Shown: positions 16,044 through 24,918 of the stretch, piece after piece
Layout: each line of letters opens with the position of its first letter
How positions within the stretch are numbered: the first letter of the stretch is position 1
From: Desulfovibrionaceae bacterium
Lineage (GTDB): Bacteria > Desulfobacterota > Desulfovibrionia > Desulfovibrionales > Desulfovibrionaceae
Assembly (NCBI GenBank): GCA_029008115.1
Contig: JAQXJC010000052.1
Coordinates: 1-41,177 of the forward strand
Length of the DNA: 41,177 nucleotides
Reading direction: 5' to 3'
The notes under the pieces: model-generated
Told to the model about the DNA's origin: nothing
The model's input: only the letters and a program-made list of their open reading frames with translations
Database searches by the model: none
Made by a program: the position numbers and the translations under genes

Positions 16044-18032
16044 ATGCCTATGATTCCTGTGAATGAAGCTCCCCGCGGCGTCGCTATTGCCGAACCCACC
16101 GTTAAAGAGCACAGTGTTGATCTGCTGATCGTGGGCGGCGGCATGGGCGCCACCGGCACCGCTTTTGAAGCCGTGCGCTGGGCTGAAGGCAAAGACATCA
16201 GCATCATGCTGCTGGACAAGGCCGCTCTGGAACGTTCCGGCGCCGTGGCTCAGGGCCTCTCCGCCATCAACACCTACCTCGGCGAAAACAAGGCTGACGA
16301 CTATGTGCGCATGGTCCGTACCGACCTTATGCACCTCGTCCGCGAAGACCTGATCTTCGACGTGGGCCGTCACGTTGACGACTCCGTGCATCTGTTCGAA
16401 GAATGGGGCCTGCCCTGCTGGATCAAGAAGGAAGACGGCCACAACATGAATGGCGCTGACGCCAAGGCCGCCGGCAAGTCCCTGCGCAATGGCGACAAGC
16501 CCGTCCGTTCCGGCCGCTGGCAGATCATGATCAACGGTGAGTCCTACAAGTGCATCGTGGCTGAAGCCGCGAAGAACGCTCTGGGCGAAGACCGCATCAT
16601 GGAACGCATCTTCATCGTGAAGCTGCTCCTCGACAAGAATACCCCGAACCGTGTTGCCGGCGCCGTGGGCTTCAGCCTGCGCGACAACACCGTGCACATC
16701 TTCAAGTCCAACGCCATCCTCGTGGCCTGCGGCGGCGCCGTGAACGTGTACCGTCCCCGCTCCACCGGTGAAGGCATGGGCCGCGCCTGGTATCCCGTGT
16801 GGAACGCCGGCTCCACCTACACGATGTGCGCTCAGGTCGGCGCCGAAATGACCATGATGGAAAACCGCTTCGTGCCCGCCCGCTTCAAGGACGGCTACGG
16901 CCCGGTCGGCGCGTGGTTCCTGCTGTTCAAGGCTAAAGCCACCAACTTCAAGGGCGAAGACTACTGCGCTACCAACCGCGCCATGCTGAAGCCCTACGAA
17001 GATCGCGGCTACGCCAAGGGCAACATCATCCCCACCTGCCTGCGTAACCACATGATGCTTCGTGAAATGCGCGAAGGCCGCGGCCCCATCTACATGGACA
17101 CCAAGACCGCCCTGCTGACCACCTTCGCCACCCTGAACGAAGAAGAGCAGAAGGACCTCGAATCCGAAGCTTGGGAAGACTTCCTCGACATGTGCGTGGG
17201 CCAGGCCAACCTGTGGGCCGCCACCAACTGCGCTCCTGAAGAACGCGGTTCCGAAATCATGCCGACCGAACCTTACCTGCTCGGCTCTCACTCCGGCTGC
17301 TGCGGTATCTGGGTTTCCGGTCCCGACGAAGCCTGGGTGCCCGACGACTACAAGATCAAAGCCAGCAACGGCAAGGTGTACAACCGTATGACCACCGTTG
17401 AAGGCCTGTTCACCTGCGCTGACGGCGTGGGCGCTTCCGGTCACAAGTTCTCCTCCGGTTCTCATGCTGAAGGCCGTATCGCCGGCAAGCAGATGGTCCG
17501 CTGGGTGCTCGACCACAAGGACTTCAAGCCCGAATTCAAGGAAACCGCTGACGAACTGGTCAAGGAAATCTACGCGCCTTACTACAACTTCCTGAATGGC
17601 AAGGCCGCTTCCACCGACCCCGTCGTCAACCCCAACTACATCTCGCCCAAGAACTTCATGATGCGTCTCGTGAAGTGCACGGACGAATACGGCGGCGGTG
17701 TGGGCACCTACTACACCACCTCCGCGAAGCTGCTGGAAACCGGCTTCTATCTGCTGGACATGATGGAAGAAGACTCCAAGAAGCTGGCTGCTCGTGACCT
17801 GCACGAACTGCTCCGCTGCTGGGAAAACTTCCACCGTCTGTGGACCGTGCGCCTGCACATGCAGCACATCGCGTTCCGTGAAGAATCCCGCTACCCCGGC
17901 TTCTACTATCGTGCCGACTTCATGGGCATCGATGACAGCAAGTGGAAGTGCTTCGTGAACTCCAAGTACGATCCTGCCACCGGCAAGACCACCGTCTTCA
18001 AGAAGCCTTACTACCAGATCATCCCCGACTAA
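16044..18032 (+). CDS. aprA: Adenylylsulfate reductase alpha subunit
   Basis: The 662-residue FAD flavoprotein of the fumarate reductase/succinate dehydrogenase superfamily is the catalytic subunit of dissimilatory APS reductase. The N-terminal dinucleotide fold LLIVGGGMGATGTAFEA binds FAD. ALERSGAVAQGLSAIN, LVACGGAVNVYRPRSTGEG and SHSGCCGIWVSGPDEAW are characteristic AprA segments, and the C-terminal helical domain ends intact. Length matches the family. AGGAGA precedes the start. It forms a two-gene operon with aprB and is closed by a strong terminator, so the qmo genes are not simply co-transcribed with it. The presence of AprBA next to Qmo, plus no sign of sulfur-oxidiser genes, points to sulfate reduction rather than oxidation. 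Confidence 0.98.
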   Translation: MPMIPVNEAPRGVAIAEPTVKEHSVDLLIVGGGMGATGTAFEAVRWAEGKDISIMLLDKAALERSGAVAQGLSAINTYLGENKADDYVRMVRTDLMHLVREDLIFDVGRHVDDSVHLFEEWGLPCWIKKEDGHNMNGADAKAAGKSLRNGDKPVRSGRWQIMINGESYKCIVAEAAKNALGEDRIMERIFIVKLLLDKNTPNRVAGAVGFSLRDNTVHIFKSNAILVACGGAVNVYRPRSTGEGMGRAWYPVWNAGSTYTMCAQVGAEMTMMENRFVPARFKDGYGPVGAWFLLFKAKATNFKGEDYCATNRAMLKPYEDRGYAKGNIIPTCLRNHMMLREMREGRGPIYMDTKTALLTTFATLNEEEQKDLESEAWEDFLDMCVGQANLWAATNCAPEERGSEIMPTEPYLLGSHSGCCGIWVSGPDEAWVPDDYKIKASNGKVYNRMTTVEGLFTCADGVGASGHKFSSGSHAEGRIAGKQMVRWVLDHKDFKPEFKETADELVKEIYAPYYNFLNGKAASTDPVVNPNYISPKNFMMRLVKCTDEYGGGVGTYYTTSAKLLETGFYLLDMMEEDSKKLAARDLHELLRCWENFHRLWTVRLHMQHIAFREESRYPGFYYRADFMGIDDSKWKCFVNSKYDPATGKTTVFKKPYYQIIPD

Positions 18033-18051
18033 TCGGCGGCTGAAAGCTACA

Positions 18052-18080
18052 GGGGAGGCCGCCCGCGGCCTCCCCTTTTC
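18052..18080 (+). terminator. Intrinsic terminator after aprA
   Basis: GGGGAGGCCGC (18052-18062) pairs with GCGGCCTCCCC (18065-18075) and is followed by TTTTCCTTTC. It begins 20 bases after the aprA stop. Confidence 0.85.
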
Positions 18081-18194
18081 CTTTCTTGGCTTTCGCAAAA
18101 AAGCGAAGCAGAGGGGCAGCACCGAGAGCTCCTATGAGCCTGTCAGTTGTCGCATGTTGGTCTCCTCCGGCGGTTAGGCGGACGCGCAGGCCCT

Positions 18195-18220
18195 AAGCGG
18201 CAAAGGCGGCCCGCTTTTTT
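18195..18220 (+). terminator. Terminator-like hairpin just upstream of qmoA (possible attenuator)
   Basis: AAGCGG (18195-18200) pairs with CCGCTT (18211-18216) and runs into six T (18215-18220). The qmoA start is only 33 bases further and its GGAGG is in between. An upstream TTAGG/CCTAA pairing (about 18174-18196) would compete for part of the left arm. Confidence 0.55.
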
Positions 18221-18253
18221 CGAGCCGCAGTCTAATGCAGGAGGAAACCCAGG

Positions 18254-19489
18254 ATGTCTAATGCTATTCTCGTCGTGGGCGGCGGCTTTTCAGGCCTGAC
18301 TGCCGCCATCGAAGCGGCGGAACTGGGACACGATGTGTACATCGTGGAAAAAACGCCCTATCTGGGCGGTCGTGTGGCCCAGCTCAACAAATATTTCCCC
18401 AAACTCTGTCCCCCCTCCTGTGGCCTGGAAATCCAGTTCCAGCGCATCAGGAAAAACCCCCGCATCAAATTTTTCACGCAGGCACAGCTTGTGGAGCTGA
18501 ACGGCTGCAAAGGCAACTACTCGGCCAAGGTGCGTATCGCGCCCCGCTATGTGGTGCCGCACAGCGTCGACTTCTCCCTGCTCGCGTCCTCCCTGGAAGG
18601 TGAAAAGGACAACGAATTTGAACTGGGGCTGGCCAAGTCCAAGCCCCTGTATCGCTCCATGCCCTTTGCCTTCCCCGGCCGCTACGTGCTGGCTCCTGAA
18701 GCTTTGACCGCCGCTGACAAGGCCCGCCTTGTCGGCAACAAGTTCATTAATCTGGCCGAAGAAGCCAAGACCATCGAGCTCTCCGTGGGCGCGGTGATCG
18801 TGGCCACGGGCTGGAAGCCCTATGACGTGACGAACCTGACCAATCTTGGCGCCGGTTCCGTGAAGAACTGTATCAGCAACATGCAGCTTGAGCGTCTGGC
18901 TTCTCCCTTCGGCCCCACCAACGGCAAGATCGTGCGTCCCACCGACGGGCGCGCGCCGCAGAATATTGCCTTCGTGCAGTGCGCCGGCTCCCGCGATCAG
19001 AATCACCTGAACTTCTGCTCGTACATCTGCTGCATGGCCACGCTGAAGCAGTGCTGCTACATTGCGGAACAGTACCCCGATGCCCGCATCACCGTGTACT
19101 ACATTGACCTGCGCGCCCCCGGCCGCTTCGTGAAGGTGCTGGACAAGGTGAAGGCCATGCCCAACGTGACCTTCGTCAAGGGCAAGGTGGCCGATGCCAG
19201 GCAGGCGGCCGGCGACAATGTGGAAATCCAGGTTGAAGATGCCGTGCGCGGTGAAAAGCTGACGCTCACGCATGATCTGGTGGTGCTCGCCACGGGCATG
19301 CAGCCCACGCTGGCGACGGAAAAGCTGCCCGTGAAGCTGCCGTTGGATGAAGATGGTTTTGTGGCCGGCGGTGAAGAAGCCGGCATTTTCGCGGCTGGCT
19401 GCGCGCGCATGCCTCTTGATGTCATGCGTTCCGCCCAGTCCGGCACAGCCGCCGCGCTGAAAGCGGTTCAAACGGTGAAAGGGAGGTAG
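18254..19489 (+). CDS. qmoA: Quinone-interacting oxidoreductase subunit QmoA
   Basis: The 411-residue flavoprotein resembles the FAD domain of HdrA. It starts with the dinucleotide fold ILVVGGGFSGLTAAIEAAE, followed by EKTPYLGGRVAQL and the Cys pair in KLCPPSCGLE. A second nucleotide-binding half shows AFVQCAGSRDQNHLNFCSYICC, and LVVLATGMQPTL is near the end. QmoA is a cytoplasmic subunit of the membrane-associated QmoABC complex that carries electrons from menaquinol to APS reductase. AGGAGG lies upstream of ATG 18254. qmoB starts five bases after its stop. Length and gene order match the family in sulfate reducers. Confidence 0.96.
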   Translation: MSNAILVVGGGFSGLTAAIEAAELGHDVYIVEKTPYLGGRVAQLNKYFPKLCPPSCGLEIQFQRIRKNPRIKFFTQAQLVELNGCKGNYSAKVRIAPRYVVPHSVDFSLLASSLEGEKDNEFELGLAKSKPLYRSMPFAFPGRYVLAPEALTAADKARLVGNKFINLAEEAKTIELSVGAVIVATGWKPYDVTNLTNLGAGSVKNCISNMQLERLASPFGPTNGKIVRPTDGRAPQNIAFVQCAGSRDQNHLNFCSYICCMATLKQCCYIAEQYPDARITVYYIDLRAPGRFVKVLDKVKAMPNVTFVKGKVADARQAAGDNVEIQVEDAVRGEKLTLTHDLVVLATGMQPTLATEKLPVKLPLDEDGFVAGGEEAGIFAAGCARMPLDVMRSAQSGTAAALKAVQTVKGR

Positions 19490-19494
19490 ACGGC

Positions 19495-21735
19495 ATGGCT
19501 TCGAAGATTGGCGTCTATTTTGACCAACAAAATATCGGCGGCGGCATTGATGCCAATGCGCTTGTCGCCATTGTGCAGCAGAAATGGGGCGGCCTTGCCC
19601 CCGTGGTCAAAGCGTATCCCGTGCTGGCGGATGCCGTGGCCGACATTGAAGCCGACATTCAGGCCAACGAGCTGGACGGCGTGCTGATCTGTGGCGGCAG
19701 CCCCCGCTCGGACTGGGAAATCTACCAGTTCGGCAGCGTGCAGGTGGAGCGCGTCAACCTGCTGGAGCAGGTTGTGCACGCCATCGCCGATGCGGAAATG
19801 CGCATGCAGGTGGCCGTTGACTACGTGAATATGGGCGTGGTCAAGCTCCAGAAGTCCAATGTACCCGACTCCGCAGCCATTGAGACCGTCAAGCGCGTGC
19901 TGGTGGTCGGCGGCGGCTGGACTGGCCTGAATGCCGCTCTGGAAGCTGCCAGGACCGGCTATGAAGTGGTGCTGGTGGAAAAGGCCAAGACCCTTGGCGG
20001 CAAGGCTGTGAACATGCCCCGCACCTCTCCTCTGTCCGCGCCGTGGACGGAGCTGTCCGACTGCGGCCTGGAAGGCAAGATCGCGGCCGTGCAGGCGGAC
20101 AAGCTGATCACCGTCTACACCGGCTCCACCATTGCCAAGGTCTCCGGGCAGCCCGGCGACTTCACCGTCTCCATCACCACGCCCTCCGGCGCCGTGGAGG
20201 TGAAGATCGGTGCGGCCGTTCTGGCCACCGGCTGGGTGCCGCTGGCCGACAAGTATCTGGAATGCATGGGCCTCGGCAAGTCCGACAAGGTGACCCACAT
20301 GGGCGCCTTTGCCGCGAAGATGCTGTCCGGGCAGGTGAACGCCAAGCGTATCGCCTTTGTGCTGGATACCACCATGGCGGAAGAGTTTGCCGCCGCGCAG
20401 GCCGCAGAAGCTCCGGCTGAAGCCGAAGCCGCTCCCGCGCCCGGCAAGCAGGCCGAAGAGGAACTGGAAACGCCCAAGTTCGTCAAGGAAGACCTCGAAT
20501 GCCTGCGCCACCTGCGCTACTCCAACGCGGTGAACAGCGTGGCCGCCGTGCGCATGGCCAATCTGTACTGCGAAAAAATGGACGACGCCGCGCAGGTCTT
20601 CATCCTGTACAAGGATATGACCATTCCCGGCATCCTTGAGCGCTTCTACAAGAACATGCAGAACCGCCTGGGCATCATGATGACCAAGGCTGACGTGACT
20701 GACATCCGCGAAAACGGCGATCACATGACCGTGGAGTGCAAGAACACGCTGCTGGGCATGGACTTCGATCTGGACGTGGACATGGTTGTGCTGCCCACCG
20801 GCATCGTGCCCACCACGGCCAAGGAAGCCGTGATGCAGTTCGACTACCGCCAGGGCCCGGACTTCCCGGACCTGGGCCTCTTCGACGGCTTCACCGACTC
20901 CAACTACATCTGCTTCCCCTACGAAACCCGCCGCACCGGCGTGTATGCCGCCGGCTGCGTGCGTCAGCCCATGACCATGGATCAGTGCCAGGAAGATGCC
21001 TCCGGCGCCGTCCTGAAGGCTATCCAGTGCATCGAGGCCGCCGACCACGGCGTGGCCGTGCATCCCCGTTCCGGCGACACGTCCTATCCCGTGTTCAACT
21101 TCGTGCGCTGCACCCAGTGCAAACGCTGCACGGAAGAATGTCCCTTCGGCGCGCTGGATGACGACGAAAAGGGCACGCCCAAGCCGAATCCGGCTCGCTG
21201 CCGTCGCTGCGGCACCTGCTTCGGCGCCTGCCCCGAGCGCGTCATCTCCTTCGCGAACTACAACATCGACCAGATCGGCTCGATGATCCGCGAAGTGGAA
21301 GTGCCCAAGGACTTCCGCACCTTCGGCCCGCGCATTCTGATTCTGGCCTGCGAAAACGACGCCTATCCTGCCATGGACATGGCCGCTATGCGCAACAAGC
21401 CGTGGAGCCCCTACGTGCGCATCATCCCCGTGCGCTGCCTCGGCTCCGTGAACGCCATCTGGGTTTCCGACGCCATGTCCAAGGGCTTTGACGGCGTGAT
21501 GCTGATGGGCTGCAAATACGGCGACGATTACCAGTGCCACTTTGTGAAGGGGTCTGAAATCTGCAACCGCCGCAAGGAAAACATCGCCGAAACGCTGAAC
21601 CGTCTGGGCGTGGAGCCCGAGCGCGTGGAGCAGTTCGAGCTGGCCATCGACGAATACGACAAGGTTCCCGGCATGATCGACGCCTTTGTGGAGCACATCA
21701 TGCGCATGGGTCCCAACCCGTTCAAGGGCATGTAG
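19495..21735 (+). CDS. qmoB: Quinone-interacting oxidoreductase subunit QmoB
   Basis: The 746-residue protein combines an HdrA-like flavoprotein with an MvhD-like C-terminus. The FAD fold VLVVGGGWTGLNAALEAA lies near residue 135, after an N-terminal domain of about 120 residues. Two [4Fe-4S] clusters (CTQCKRCTEECP and CRRCGTCFGACP) lie around residues 538-585. The last 150 residues, with RCLGSVNAIWVSDAMSKG and GCKYGDDYQCHF, are MvhD-like. A flexible Ala/Glu/Pro linker occurs near residues 302-322. It is the probable electron-branching subunit and a contact for AprAB. GGGAGG precedes the start, and qmoC follows after 12 bases. Confidence 0.96.
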   Translation: MASKIGVYFDQQNIGGGIDANALVAIVQQKWGGLAPVVKAYPVLADAVADIEADIQANELDGVLICGGSPRSDWEIYQFGSVQVERVNLLEQVVHAIADAEMRMQVAVDYVNMGVVKLQKSNVPDSAAIETVKRVLVVGGGWTGLNAALEAARTGYEVVLVEKAKTLGGKAVNMPRTSPLSAPWTELSDCGLEGKIAAVQADKLITVYTGSTIAKVSGQPGDFTVSITTPSGAVEVKIGAAVLATGWVPLADKYLECMGLGKSDKVTHMGAFAAKMLSGQVNAKRIAFVLDTTMAEEFAAAQAAEAPAEAEAAPAPGKQAEEELETPKFVKEDLECLRHLRYSNAVNSVAAVRMANLYCEKMDDAAQVFILYKDMTIPGILERFYKNMQNRLGIMMTKADVTDIRENGDHMTVECKNTLLGMDFDLDVDMVVLPTGIVPTTAKEAVMQFDYRQGPDFPDLGLFDGFTDSNYICFPYETRRTGVYAAGCVRQPMTMDQCQEDASGAVLKAIQCIEAADHGVAVHPRSGDTSYPVFNFVRCTQCKRCTEECPFGALDDDEKGTPKPNPARCRRCGTCFGACPERVISFANYNIDQIGSMIREVEVPKDFRTFGPRILILACENDAYPAMDMAAMRNKPWSPYVRIIPVRCLGSVNAIWVSDAMSKGFDGVMLMGCKYGDDYQCHFVKGSEICNRRKENIAETLNRLGVEPERVEQFELAIDEYDKVPGMIDAFVEHIMRMGPNPFKGM

Positions 21736-21747
21736 GAGGAAGGCATT

Positions 21748-22908
21748 ATGGCACAATCAATCAAGCCGGATATGGAGTTTGTACGCGAACTCCAGGCTGC
21801 GGGCGGCGAATCGCTGAAGAAATGCTTTCAGTGCGCCACCTGCTCCGTGGCCTGCCCTGTTTCGCCGGCCAACAACCCCTATCCCCGCAAGGAAATGGTG
21901 TGGGCGAGCTGGGGCCTGAAGGATAAGCTGGAAAAGGACGTGGACCTGTGGCTCTGCCACAACTGCGGCAACTGCGCGGATCTGTGCCCGCGCGGTGCGC
22001 GCCCCGCGGACATGATGGGCGCCGCGCGTAACATGATCTACAAGAACCTGACCCAGCCCAGCATCATCGGCAAGTGGATGAGCTCGGCCAAGGGCCTGCC
22101 CTTCCTGTTCGGCATTCCGGCCCTGTTCTGGCTGTTCATCTGGTGGATTCGCAGCTTCTCCAACGGCTGGTGCCCGCGCACGGAAGATGGCCGCATCGTG
22201 TTCGGCAACATCTTTGTGGGCGACTACATCATCGACCCCCTGTTCATGCTGACCTTCTTCGGGGCCTGCTTCATCCTGTACCGCGGCGTCATGAAGCTGT
22301 GGGCCGGGTTCAAGCCCGAAGGCCAGGTGCTCATGGTGGACAAGACCAAGCCCTGGTACATGCACCTTGTGGACGTGGTGTGGGAAGAAATCATCACGCA
22401 CAAGAAGTTCAGCGACTGTGGCGCGGACAAGGAAAAGTCCAGCCGCAAGAACGGCCACATGCTGCTCTTCTACAGCTTTGTCATTCTGGCCATCGTCACG
22501 GCCGTTGTGGCCGGCGGTCACTGGGTGGGCAAGCTGGTTCCCGTGATCAAGATTGAAACGCCCATGCCGCTGCTCTTCCCCGTGAAGATTCTGGCGAACA
22601 TCGGTGCGCTCATGCTGCTGGGCGGCCTTTCCGTACTGACGGTGCGCCGCATCAAGCTGAATCCGAAATATCAGGCTTCCTCCTTCCAGGATTGGTACCT
22701 GCTGGGCATTATCTGGTGCGTGGCGCTGACCGGTATTCTGGCGCAGTGCTTCCGCCTGGTGGACGTGGCGCCGCCCGCGTTCTTCCTGTACTACCTGCAT
22801 CTGGTCTTCGTGTGGATGCTCTTTGCCTATCTGCCGTGGTCCAAGCTCGGCCACCTCGTCTACAGGACGGCGGCCCTGGTGTATGTGCGCATGTACGGGC
22901 GCGGCTAG
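21748..22908 (+). CDS. qmoC: Quinone-interacting oxidoreductase membrane subunit QmoC
   Basis: The 386-residue protein fuses an HdrC-like ferredoxin domain to a cytochrome b-type membrane domain (HdrE/NarI-like). Two [4Fe-4S] motifs lie at Cys26, 29, 32, 36 and Cys70, 73, 76, 80. From about residue 115 onward there are roughly six hydrophobic spans, for example FLFGIPALFWLFIWWI, LLFYSFVILAIVTAVVAG and FFLYYLHLVFVWMLFAYL, with His residues that could ligate heme b. It oxidises menaquinol in the membrane and hands electrons to QmoA/B. AGGAGG precedes ATG 21748. The qmoD-like gene starts 64 bases downstream. Confidence 0.95.
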   Translation: MAQSIKPDMEFVRELQAAGGESLKKCFQCATCSVACPVSPANNPYPRKEMVWASWGLKDKLEKDVDLWLCHNCGNCADLCPRGARPADMMGAARNMIYKNLTQPSIIGKWMSSAKGLPFLFGIPALFWLFIWWIRSFSNGWCPRTEDGRIVFGNIFVGDYIIDPLFMLTFFGACFILYRGVMKLWAGFKPEGQVLMVDKTKPWYMHLVDVVWEEIITHKKFSDCGADKEKSSRKNGHMLLFYSFVILAIVTAVVAGGHWVGKLVPVIKIETPMPLLFPVKILANIGALMLLGGLSVLTVRRIKLNPKYQASSFQDWYLLGIIWCVALTGILAQCFRLVDVAPPAFFLYYLHLVFVWMLFAYLPWSKLGHLVYRTAALVYVRMYGRG

Positions 22909-22972
22909 TCCGGATTTTCCGGAAGTCCCGCTGAAACCATAACCAATTACGATCTCCGAGGAGGAGGCCGAT

Positions 22973-23698
22973 ATGTCTGATACCGCTCGTAGAATCTTCC
23001 CCATCGAGTCTGTGCTGGCTCTGGTCATGGGCAAAGATGATGTGGATGTGAAGGAAATCGCCGGGTATGTCGCCGGTTGCAGCATCGTGTGCCCCTGCGC
23101 GGCCAAAATGGTCGGCCCCATGGCCGGCGGCTGGCTGGCCCGCTGCTATCCCAAGTTCCTTGATCTGGAACTGAAGGAAGGCGACAGCTGGGATGCCTTT
23201 GTGGCCAAGGCCAAAAGCGCTCTGGGCGACAAGGTTTCCCTGACCCCCATGCCGGCCATGCAGCGCGCCGCCGTGGCTTCCGTCATCGCCAAGCTGGGCG
23301 AAATGGCTGAGCTCAAGAAGGCCCAGGCCGCTGAAATCGCCTCCCTGCAGGCGAAGGTGGAAAGCCTGAGCGCCTTTGAAGCCAAGGCTGCCGAACTGGC
23401 CGCCACCGTGGCCAAGCAGGAAGACACCATCAAGACCATGAAGACGGACATGAATGGCCTGCGCAAGCAGCTGGTGCCCTTCACCGGCAAGATCGCCCTT
23501 GATCAGGACGAGCTGATGCAGACCATCAAGGACGCCATCAAGGACAATATGAAGGGCTTTGTGGCCGCCGGCGCTGGCGCGGCTGCCGGCGCTGTCGCCG
23601 GTGAAGCCGCCGCCGAGGCTGCTGCCGAAGAATCCTCCGTGCCGGATGATTTCGGCTTCGGTACTTCCGGCGCCAACAGCGACGGCTTCGGCTTCTAG
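22973..23698 (+). CDS. qmoD: QmoD-like protein downstream of qmoABC
   Basis: The 241-residue protein occupies the place of the promoter-distal gene of the qmo operon known from Desulfovibrio (often called qmoD), which is needed for normal growth on sulfate. The N-terminal 60 residues contain Cys36, 40, 42 and 58 (GCSIVCPCAAK, LARCYP), possibly for a metal or disulfide. Residues about 95-160 form a coiled coil (LKKAQAAEIASLQAKVESL onward). An Ala/Gly-rich segment and a DDFGFG...DGFGF tail complete it. No signal peptide or membrane span is clear, although the Ala/Gly stretch is weakly hydrophobic. GAGGAGGAGG lies upstream. A strong terminator follows, so the unit is qmoABCD. Biochemical function is not known. 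Confidence 0.8.
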   Translation: MSDTARRIFPIESVLALVMGKDDVDVKEIAGYVAGCSIVCPCAAKMVGPMAGGWLARCYPKFLDLELKEGDSWDAFVAKAKSALGDKVSLTPMPAMQRAAVASVIAKLGEMAELKKAQAAEIASLQAKVESLSAFEAKAAELAATVAKQEDTIKTMKTDMNGLRKQLVPFTGKIALDQDELMQTIKDAIKDNMKGFVAAGAGAAAGAVAGEAAAEAAAEESSVPDDFGFGTSGANSDGFGF

Positions 23699-23743
23699 TC
23701 CCGTCCTCCGGCCGCGCTCCGGCTGGAAATCATGACGGTATGC

Positions 23744-23772
23744 AAGGGGGCTCCCGCGGGGGCCCCCTTTTT
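23744..23772 (+). terminator. Intrinsic terminator of the qmo operon
   Basis: AAGGGGGC (23744-23751) pairs with GCCCCCTT (23762-23769), with a ten-base loop, and is followed by a T run. It lies 46 bases after the qmoD-like stop. The 190 bases from here to the next gene show no gene; a poor promoter (TTGCTT 23907, TACTCT 23930) is possible. Confidence 0.85.
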
Positions 23773-23959
23773 GCGCGCATGGGGGAACGAGCCTGGGAAG
23801 TGCCATGCAGGGCTGGACGCACCTGCCGCGAACAAATATCCGCGTCCGTGCGGGCATTTGTGCGGGGATGCAGCGCCGTGAAGACAGCTCCTGCCGCTGG
23901 CACAGATTGCTTTCCATCGCTGAACAGGCTACTCTCCGCATCATTGTAGCGAGGTGGCT

Positions 23960-24400
23960 ATGAATATTCTGGTATTGCACGGCGTCAATCTCAATATGTT
24001 CGGACAGCGCGATCCCGCGCACTATGGCACGGCGACGCTGGCGGATATTGACGCCCGTCTGCAAGCCCTGGGCGCAGAGCTGGGCGTGCGGGTATCCTGC
24101 TGGCAGTCCAACATGGAAGGGGCCTTTGTGGAGCGCATTCATGCGGCCTGTACGGACGGCACGGACGGCGTGGTGATCAATGCCGGCGCGTGGACACACT
24201 ACAGCCTGGCCATTGCGGATGCTCTGGCGATCCTGCGTGTTCCCGTGGTGGAGGTGCACATGTCCAACGTCCATGCCCGCGAGTCCTTCCGGCATCAGTC
24301 GGTGCTGTCTCCCGTGGTGCGGGGGAGCATCTGCGGCTTTGGCGTAGACAGCTATCTGCTCGGCCTGCGTGCCGTGTGCTCGCTGGCTGCCGGCGTCTGA
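23960..24400 (+). CDS. aroQ: Type II 3-dehydroquinate dehydratase
   Basis: The 146-residue protein is a type II dehydroquinase, which dehydrates 3-dehydroquinate to 3-dehydroshikimate in the shikimate pathway. Diagnostic segments are ILVLHGVNLNMFGQRDP with the active-site loop (Arg, and Tyr in HYGTATL), SNMEGAFVERIHAA, VINAGAWTHYSLAI, VVEVHMSNVHARESFR and GFGVDSYLLGL. Family members are normally about 145-150 residues and dodecameric. The start was set at ATG 23960 because GAGG sits five bases upstream; a GTG at 23954 overlaps that site. It stands alone between the qmo terminator and the EF-hand gene. Confidence 0.95.
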   Translation: MNILVLHGVNLNMFGQRDPAHYGTATLADIDARLQALGAELGVRVSCWQSNMEGAFVERIHAACTDGTDGVVINAGAWTHYSLAIADALAILRVPVVEVHMSNVHARESFRHQSVLSPVVRGSICGFGVDSYLLGLRAVCSLAAGV

Positions 24401-24492
24401 TCCGGCCTGATTCGGGCGTCAGCGGACTGGCGGACGACCCTGTATGTCGATGAACCGCATGCCGGCGCCGCCGGAATGCAAGGAGGAAAGCA

Positions 24493-24894
24493 ATGAAGAT
24501 GACAATGATGCCTTCTCTGGCACTGGCCGTACTGCTGTGCGCCGCCCCTGTCTGCGCCATGCCCGGCATGGTGCCGGCCGGCGGAGAGCAGGCCGCGCCC
24601 GCTGGCGACATGATGGCCAGGGCGCGGGCTTCGTTCGAGAAAATGGATACGGACAAGGATGGCAAGGTCTCCCGCGACGATTTTCGCAAGACGCATCCCA
24701 ATATGACGGATGCCGCCTTCGATAAAATTGACGCCAGCCACGATGGGCAGATTACGGCGGATGAATGGGCCGCCTTCTTTGCCGGCCACGGCGCTGGCGG
24801 CAAGGGCATGCAGAAGCCGTCCGTTCCGGCAGATGCCGCAACCCCCGGTGCTCCTGCCGGCCAGAAACCCCTGATCACTCCTCCGGCCAAGTAA
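24493..24894 (+). CDS. Secreted EF-hand protein
   Basis: The 133-residue protein starts with a Sec signal peptide (hydrophobic PSLALAVLLCAAPVCA, cleavage probably after residue 22), so it is likely periplasmic. Two consecutive EF-hand loops follow: residues 52-63 (DTDKDGKVSRDD) and 80-91 (DASHDGQITADE). Both have Asp/Ser at positions 1, 3 and 5, Gly at 6, Ile or Val at 8 and Asp/Glu at 12, so both should bind calcium. The last 35 residues are Pro/Ala-rich and flexible. AAGGAGG precedes the start. It resembles small calmodulin-like proteins common in Proteobacteria; a calcium-buffering or regulatory role is only an inference. Confidence 0.88.
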   Translation: MKMTMMPSLALAVLLCAAPVCAMPGMVPAGGEQAAPAGDMMARARASFEKMDTDKDGKVSRDDFRKTHPNMTDAAFDKIDASHDGQITADEWAAFFAGHGAGGKGMQKPSVPADAATPGAPAGQKPLITPPAK

Positions 24895-24918
24895 ATGGGC
24901 CGCTATCAGCATGAACAT

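Noticed and set aside
15324-18122. A 932-codon open frame on the minus strand antisense to aprBA
   Set aside because: It is complementary to two certain genes, lacks any recognisable motif, and is explained by the strong third-position bias of aprBA, which removes stop codons on the opposite strand.
18231-18236. TCTAAT as a -10 for qmoA
   Set aside because: The start point would fall inside the qmoA ribosome-binding site and there is no -35 at the correct distance.
19468-21756. A 762-codon minus-strand frame antisense to qmoB
   Set aside because: Mirror of qmoB codon bias; His/Gly/Val-rich translation with no family resemblance.
23740-23949. A 69-codon plus-strand frame after the qmo terminator
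   Set aside because: Starts inside the terminator hairpin and has no ribosome site or conserved feature.
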